NCBI GenBank assembly: GCA_031430375.1
Contig: JANPBJ010000149.1
Span: 1 to 64,000 of the forward strand
Length of the DNA: 64,000 nucleotides
Source of the DNA: JAENVU01 sp031430375
GTDB lineage: Bacteria > Actinomycetota > Acidimicrobiia > IMCC26256 > JAENVU01
Direction: 5' to 3'
Positions 62,237 through 64,000 of the stretch are shown in pieces. Below the pieces are notes generated by a model, which did not search any database, was not told the origin of the DNA, and was given only the letters and a program-made list of their open reading frames with translations. The translations under genes and the position numbers were made by a program. Position 1 is the first letter of the stretch. Every line of letters begins with the position of its first letter.

Positions 62237-62283
62237 GCGTTTGTCGAGCAGGTAGCGCTGAGCGCACACAATCCGACAAGCGC
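62237..62283. repeat. Hairpin repeat family B, copy 4
   Basis: Arms GCGTTTGTCG (62237-62246) and CGACAAGCGC (62274-62283), one G-T wobble. It is placed between convergent genes with stops at 62230 and 62311. Confidence 0.82.
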
Positions 62284-62310
62284 CGGCGTGGATGGTTGTG
62301 GTCGGGGACG

Positions 62311-63567
62311 TCAGGCCGTCGCGACGAGCGCGGCTTCGAAGGCCGCCAGGGCGCGATCGATCTCAGGCTCGGTGACCACCAGCGGAGGCATCCACCGCAA
62401 CACGTTGCCTGCGGTCCCGGCATTTATCAGGAGCAAACGGCCCTGCTCGCGGCAGTGCGCCCCGATGGCGGCGACCCGCGCCGCGTCGGGCGTGCCCTCG
62501 ACGGTCATGAGTTCACACCCCACCATCAGCCCGGGGCCCCGGACATCACCGATCGCGGAATGGGTGCGAGCCAGCGCCCTGAGACCGGCCCGCAACTGCT
62601 CACCCCGGGCGTTGACGTTCTCCATGAAGCCCGGTGCGGTGAGCACGTCGATCGTCGCCAGCGCCGCGGCACAGCCGATCGGGTTGCCGCCATACGTTCC
62701 ACCGTGCGCCCCCACCGGCCAGCGGTTCATGATCGCGGCCGACGCGCCGATCGCGGAGATCGGAAACCCCGAGGCGATGCCTTTGGCCATCACGACAATG
62801 TCCGGGACCACGCCCATGGCATCGATCGCAAACATCGAACCGGAGCGGCCGAATCCCGACTGCACCTCGTCGGCCACGTACAGGATTCCGTGCTCGACAC
62901 AGCGCGCTTTGATGCCCAGCGCGAACCCGGCGGGCGCGGGCACATACCCTCCCTCCCCCAACACCGGTTCCATCACAATGGCCGCCGTTTCGCCCGGCGC
63001 GGTCTGCGACGCAAGGAGAAGATCGAAGGCCACCAACGCGCGAGAGGTTGCCTCGTCGTCACTGATGCCGTCGCGGAACGCATACGGAAACGGCGCCACG
63101 AAGATGCCACTTGGCAGCGGCTGGTATCCGGCGCGGTAGCCCGTCTTCGACGTGGTCATCGCCATGGTCAGATGCGACCGACCATGGAACGAGCCCTGGA
63201 ACACAATGATGTTCGGTCGTCCGGTGGCGTGCTTCGCGAGCTTCACCGCGGCCTCGGTGGCCTCCGCCCCGGAGTTGGCAAAGAAGAACGTATCGATCCC
63301 ACTCGGCGAGATACCGGCCAAGCGTTCCGCGAGTTGCTCGAGCAGCGGGTGTCGATAGCAGTTGACCTGCGCGTGGATGAAACGCGCGGCTTGCTCCTGG
63401 ATCGCCGAGACCACCGCGGGATGGCAGTGCCCGGTGCTCGTGACCGCGATTCCGCTGGTGAAGTCGAGATACTCGGTGCCGTCGGCCGTGGTCACCGTGC
63501 ATCCTGAACCTGACACCACCGCGAGGTCGGTGACCTGAAACCAAACGTCGGCAAGATGTGAACCCAT
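62311..63567 (-). CDS. Class III aminotransferase (GabT-like)
   Basis: A 418-residue PLP enzyme of the ornithine/4-aminobutyrate aminotransferase family: ANSGAEATEAAVKLAKHATG, FQGSFHGRSHL, ILYVADEVQSGFGRSG and PDIVVMAKGIASGFPISA with the PLP lysine. It should transfer an omega-amino group to 2-oxoglutarate; 4-aminobutyrate is a reasonable guess. The start is 34 bases upstream of the cupin gene's stop in transcription order, but both read leftward. Confidence 0.9.
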   Translation of the reverse strand: MGSHLADVWFQVTDLAVVSGSGCTVTTADGTEYLDFTSGIAVTSTGHCHPAVVSAIQEQAARFIHAQVNCYRHPLLEQLAERLAGISPSGIDTFFFANSGAEATEAAVKLAKHATGRPNIIVFQGSFHGRSHLTMAMTTSKTGYRAGYQPLPSGIFVAPFPYAFRDGISDDEATSRALVAFDLLLASQTAPGETAAIVMEPVLGEGGYVPAPAGFALGIKARCVEHGILYVADEVQSGFGRSGSMFAIDAMGVVPDIVVMAKGIASGFPISAIGASAAIMNRWPVGAHGGTYGGNPIGCAAALATIDVLTAPGFMENVNARGEQLRAGLRALARTHSAIGDVRGPGLMVGCELMTVEGTPDAARVAAIGAHCREQGRLLLINAGTAGNVLRWMPPLVVTEPEIDRALAAFEAALVATA

Positions 63568-63601
63568 AAGCGCGCAGGTTACGCGCCCAGTCCGCTTCGA
63601 G

Positions 63602-64000
63602 CTAAGCCTCCAGCGCCCAGGCCGCGTTGGCCTCCGCGAAGAGCCGGAGCGTGCCGTTCATATCGCGCGGTCGCTCCTCCAGGCTTTCGGCATCCCACTC
63701 CGAGCGCTGGGCGTCGAAGAAATCGCCGCCGTATACGTGCAACGCGACTGCGTATTCACGTCTCGGATTGGCCACGGCGTGGATCGCATCGTGACCCATC
63801 ACCAGCACCTCGCCCGCGACGAGCTCGCGCCCGCCGCTCGGTTCCAACCCGTGATCGCCGCGGCGGAAGAATGCATTGTCCTCCTGCCCGCCGTACATCC
63901 CGACGACCGCGAACATCGCGTGCTCGTGCGGGTTCAATCTCATGCCCGGAGTCCACGCAAGATGGAGGACCGTGAGGTCGGAGGCGCGGTGCAGTACCAC
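63602..64000 (-). CDS. Cupin-fold thiol dioxygenase-like protein, truncated by window edge
   Basis: At least 132 residues, cut by the right edge. LHLAWTPGMRLNPHEHAMFAVVGMYGG carries the cupin His-x-His pair, and GHDAIHAVANP the third His, as in cysteine dioxygenase-type cupins. The GTG at the edge is not a reliable start; more sequence probably lies beyond. It ends 34 bases before the aminotransferase gene's start on the same strand. Confidence 0.75.
   Translation of the reverse strand: MVLHRASDLTVLHLAWTPGMRLNPHEHAMFAVVGMYGGQEDNAFFRRGDHGLEPSGGRELVAGEVLVMGHDAIHAVANPRREYAVALHVYGGDFFDAQRSEWDAESLEERPRDMNGTLRLFAEANAAWALEA

Overview
The window is very GC-rich, with tightly packed genes, many GTG starts, at least two apparently leaderless promoters, three F420-type luciferase-like oxidoreductases, lipoprotein signals, a DUF2550 protein and a set of CoA-dependent sterol-degradation genes. 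This points to a high-GC actinobacterium. The secreted propeller/PKD protein with C-terminal repeats and the dense acyl-CoA metabolism make a member of Acidimicrobiia my best guess. That placement is inference, not shown by any marker gene. I see no rRNA, tRNA, CRISPR array, prophage or transposase.

Layout. 0.2-2.9 kb: a DUF35/thiolase pair and an LLM oxidoreductase. 2.9-7.4 kb: a minus-strand five-gene run (alpha/beta hydrolase, MFS exporter, CMD protein, beta-lactamase-fold esterase, methyltransferase). 7.4-11.5 kb: an epoxide-hydrolase-fold protein, amidohydrolase, sulfotransferase, an ArsR/AHSA1 pair and a VapBC-type pair. 11.6-18.4 kb: thiolase facing a run of acyl-CoA ligase, SDR and a GH2 beta-galactosidase. 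18.4-20.9 kb: LLM, VOC and tandem-GNAT genes. 20.9-24.3 kb: fadE31-fadE32-fadA6 of steroid ring degradation. 24.8-26.7 kb: secreted PKD/repeat protein. 26.8-30.0 kb: sterol side-chain operon (DUF35, Ltp aldolase-like, FadD19-like ligase). 30.2-36.3 kb: oligopeptide ABC transporter operon with a fused double ATPase and a neocarzinostatin-like lipoprotein. 36.4-40.1 kb: sugar-phosphate genes (Gfo/Idh, NagB-like, GH4) and a broken ThuA gene. 40.5-45.0 kb: echA20-ipdA-ipdB-ipdC with a divergent SDR. 45.1-47.0 kb: copper amine oxidase. 47.1-50.1 kb: fadE30-ipdF preceded in the same run by a formaldehyde-activating-enzyme homologue and a small membrane protein. 50.2-53.1 kb: LLM, phosphatase fragment, sortase, SDR. 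53.1-57.6 kb: TPP riboswitch, thiamine pyrophosphokinase and thiamine ABC importer. 57.6-64.0 kb: M14 peptidase, Gfo/Idh, DUF2550, a phytoene-dehydrogenase-like flavoprotein, a class III aminotransferase and a truncated cupin.

Together, FadD19-like, Ltp/DUF35, FadE30, IpdF, IpdC, EchA20, IpdAB, FadE31/32 and FadA6 cover most of the cholesterol side-chain and C/D-ring (HIP) pathway known from Mycobacterium. They are split here over three loci. No FadD3-like HIP-CoA ligase or KstR2 regulator was recognised.

The least expected features are four families of intergenic hairpin repeats. One (family D) is a double hairpin with compensatory stem changes; four of its five copies sit 8-12 nt upstream of start codons, two of them inside the ipd operon. 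Also unexpected is a Fae homologue embedded in the fadE30-ipdF gene run.
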